A stretch of 7,112 nt of DNA from Desulfobacterales bacterium (GTDB taxonomy: Bacteria > Desulfobacterota > Desulfobacteria > Desulfobacterales > QNYZ01), in assembly GCA_029938515.1 (NCBI GenBank), contig JAOZUU010000142.1:1-7112 (forward strand), written 5' to 3'. The translations under genes and the position numbers were made by a program. Numbering within the stretch: the stretch's first letter is position 1; every line of letters begins with the position of its first letter. Below the pieces are notes generated by a model. The model saw nothing but the letters and a program-made list of their open reading frames with translations. It did no database searches and was not told where the DNA came from. Below, piece by piece: positions 5,128 through 7,112 of the stretch.

Positions 5128-7112
5128 ATGAACGACCACGATCAAGTCAAAATGACGACGATGAATTATGAGCCGGATCGGCCCAAGGCCGAGAATCCGT
5201 TAAAGGTGGAAGATATAAGCTTGCGCGACGGCCACCAGTCCCTGTTCGCCACCCGTGGCCGGACCGAGGATATGATCCCGGTGGCTGAATTAATGGATGA
5301 AGTCGGTTTTTGGGCAATGGAAGTCTGGGGTGGGGCCACCTTCGATACCATGCACCGGTTCCTCAATGAGGATCCCTGGGAACGGATCCGCACATTGAAA
5401 CGTTACATTAAAAAGACCCCGTTTTCCATGCTGTTACGAGCCCAGAATCTGGTGGGTTATCGTAACTACGCCGATGACGTGGCTGAAGCCTTTGTGGAAC
5501 GGGCGGCAGAAAACGGTATGGATATATTTCGGACTTTTGATGCTTTAAACGACTACCGAAACTTTGAGACCGTTGTACCCATTATTAAAAAATGCGGCAA
5601 GCATTTCCAGGGTTGTATTTGTTATACCATGACCGAGCCGCGCCTGGGTGGAGAGGTCTACAACCTCGACTACTATGTCAACAAGGCCAAAGACCTGGAA
5701 GCCATGGGGGCGGACACGATCTGTGTCAAGGACATGGCCGGCCTGATTGCCCCTTACGATGCGTACAATGTGATCAAGGCATTGAAGGAAAACTGTAAGG
5801 TGCCGATTCATCTGCACAGCCATTTTACTTCCGGTATGAGCTCCATGAGCCATTTAAAGGCAATCGAAGCGGGTGTGGATATTATCGACACCTGCATGAC
5901 ACCGTACGCCTATCGCACTTCCCATGCAGCCATCGAGCCGCTGGTGATGACTCTGCTGGGTACGGATCGCGACACCGGTTTTGATATTCGACAGCTGGCC
6001 CGGATTAACGAGATTTTTGAAAAAGAGGTGATGCCCAAGTACAAACACCTGCTGGATGATTCCAAGGTGTCCATCATCGATATCAATGTACTTCTGCATC
6101 AGACCCCGGGCGGGATGTTGTCGAACCTGGTTAACCAGCTGCGCGATATGGATGCCCTGGATAAGATCGACGATGTTTACCGGGAACTTCCCCGGGTTCG
6201 CAAGGAGTTGGGCCAGGTTCCCCTGGTTACCCCCACCAGCCAGATCGTCGGCATTCAAACGGTGAACAACGTATTGTTCGATGATGAAAACGAGCGGTAC
6301 AAAATGCTTACCGCCCAGGTGAAGGATTTGTGTTACGGTTTGTATGGTAAAACGGCCGTGCCCATCGATCCTGAAGTTCAGAAAAAGGCCCTGAAGGGTT
6401 ATGCAAGGGGTGAGGAACCCTTTACCGGTCGGCCGGCGGAAGTATTGGATCCCGAGCTGCCCAAAGCCAAGGAGGAAATCGGAGACCTGGCCGTCGACGA
6501 AGACGACCTGATTATATATGCCCTTTATCCGGTGACCGGAAAGAAATTTCTCAAATGGAAATATGGCAAGGAGACCCCGCCGCCCGAGGTGATGCCCAGG
6601 ACATTGGACGAGGTGAAGAAGGAAGATGAGCTGATTCGCAAGGCCAAGGCCGGTGAGTTGATAGAAAAGCCGGATAAGGAAGCACCATCCAAAAGTGAAA
6701 ACCTGCGGACATTTAATGTTTTCATGGACAACGATTACTTTGAGGTGGGTGTGGATGAAGTGGGCGGCTCACCGGTCATTGCCTATGCCCAGCAGATGCC
6801 CGTCCCGATGCCTGCCATGCCCCAGGCACCGGCTGCACCGCAGGTGCCAGCCCCATCGGCGCCGGCCGAAAAACCTGCCGAGCCAGCCAAGGCCGAGGAA
6901 CAGGCACCCGCCGCCGAGGGCACACCGCTGGTTGCGCCCATGCCGGGAATGATTGTTAATTATGAAAAGCAAGTCGGTGACGAAGTCAGCGAAGGTGAAA
7001 CCGTGGTGGTCCTGGAAGCCATGAAAATGGAGAATGCCCTGCCGGCACCCTGTTCCGGCACGATCAAGGCAATCAATTTTAACAGCGGTGATTCAGTGGC
7101 CAAAAGCGATGT
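5128..7112 (+). CDS. oadA: Pyruvate/oxaloacetate-type carboxyltransferase fused to a biotinyl domain (OadA/PycB or transcarboxylase 5S-1.3S type), 3' end cut by window
   Basis: The frame is open for 661 codons and runs off the end. It is a metal-dependent carboxyltransferase moving CO2 between biotin and pyruvate/oxaloacetate. In the TIM barrel (about 25-300), LRDGHQS (32-38) supplies metal ligand Asp34. VKDMAG (200-205) holds Lys201, the lysine carbamylated in this family. HLHSH (228-232) gives His230 and His232, matching ligands His215 and His217 of Propionibacterium 5S. The conserved PYC/OADA domain (about 305-505) contains PGGMLSNL (327-334) and VTPTSQIVG (367-375), whose Thr368 aligns with the catalytic Thr. 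A short beta segment (about 528-545) and a Pro/Ala-rich linker (about 555-598) lead to the biotinyl domain (599 on), with EAMKMEN and biotin-accepting Lys633. About ten residues are missing. Architecture alone cannot separate oxaloacetate decarboxylase alpha, pyruvate carboxylase B and transcarboxylase; the 12S-like neighbour favours the last. Confidence 0.94.
   Translation, partial: MNDHDQVKMTTMNYEPDRPKAENPLKVEDISLRDGHQSLFATRGRTEDMIPVAELMDEVGFWAMEVWGGATFDTMHRFLNEDPWERIRTLKRYIKKTPFSMLLRAQNLVGYRNYADDVAEAFVERAAENGMDIFRTFDALNDYRNFETVVPIIKKCGKHFQGCICYTMTEPRLGGEVYNLDYYVNKAKDLEAMGADTICVKDMAGLIAPYDAYNVIKALKENCKVPIHLHSHFTSGMSSMSHLKAIEAGVDIIDTCMTPYAYRTSHAAIEPLVMTLLGTDRDTGFDIRQLARINEIFEKEVMPKYKHLLDDSKVSIIDINVLLHQTPGGMLSNLVNQLRDMDALDKIDDVYRELPRVRKELGQVPLVTPTSQIVGIQTVNNVLFDDENERYKMLTAQVKDLCYGLYGKTAVPIDPEVQKKALKGYARGEEPFTGRPAEVLDPELPKAKEEIGDLAVDEDDLIIYALYPVTGKKFLKWKYGKETPPPEVMPRTLDEVKKEDELIRKAKAGELIEKPDKEAPSKSENLRTFNVFMDNDYFEVGVDEVGGSPVIAYAQQMPVPMPAMPQAPAAPQVPAPSAPAEKPAEPAKAEEQAPAAEGTPLVAPMPGMIVNYEKQVGDEVSEGETVVVLEAMKMENALPAPCSGTIKAINFNSGDSVAKSD

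Noticed and set aside
4780..7112. Sodium-pumping oxaloacetate or methylmalonyl-CoA decarboxylase
   Set aside because: No membrane beta subunit is visible, and the small protein lacks the transmembrane helix expected of OadG/MmdD.
1..7112. tRNA, rRNA, CRISPR array, insertion sequence, cobalamin riboswitch or defence system
   Set aside because: No repeat array, transposase, terminal inverted repeats, RNA-gene signature or B12-box-like leader was seen. Nearly all the sequence is ordinary metabolic coding DNA.

Overview
The window carries a compact propionyl-CoA/methylmalonyl-CoA metabolic cluster. All genes are on the + strand, tightly spaced, and cut at both ends by the window edges. Gene content and protein flavour suggest a strictly or facultatively anaerobic bacterium of the Desulfobacterota (former Deltaproteobacteria; sulfate reducer or propionate-oxidising syntroph type). 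The reasons are a split archaeal-type methylmalonyl-CoA mutase, a MeaB chaperone, a 12S/MmdA-type carboxyltransferase, and an OadA-like biotin protein. This assignment is inference from resemblance; no marker gene is present.

Layout. (1) 1-1637: large catalytic subunit of methylmalonyl-CoA mutase, lacking only its first residues upstream of the window. (2) 1678-2076: separate cobalamin-binding subunit of the same mutase. (3) 2130-3101: MeaB/ArgK-family GTPase that protects and loads the B12 enzyme. (4) 3102-3225: a 124-base gap. A weak stem-loop followed by five T overlaps the meaB stop codon, and a TTGACA box lies just downstream, so a transcript boundary is possible. (5) 3226-4779: CoA-ester carboxyltransferase of the MmdA/PccB/12S transcarboxylase family. 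(6) 4825-5055: a 76-residue small protein that looks like the soluble tail of OadG/MmdD-type subunits, or like the small MmdE subunit, without a membrane helix. (7) 5128 to the end: a long open frame for a pyruvate/oxaloacetate-type carboxyltransferase fused through a Pro/Ala-rich linker to a biotinyl domain. Only about its last ten residues are missing.

How the genes may work together. The mutase interconverts succinyl-CoA and (R)-methylmalonyl-CoA, and MeaB keeps it active. A 12S-type methylmalonyl-CoA/propionyl-CoA carboxyltransferase, a biotin carrier and a pyruvate/oxaloacetate-type carboxyltransferase are together the parts of a methylmalonyl-CoA:pyruvate transcarboxylase, which moves carboxyl groups without ATP or CO2 release. 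The window shows no biotin carboxylase and no membrane decarboxylase beta subunit. That favours the transcarboxylase reading over propionyl-CoA carboxylase or a sodium-pumping decarboxylase, but genes outside the window could change this. The least described element is the small protein between the two carboxyltransferases.
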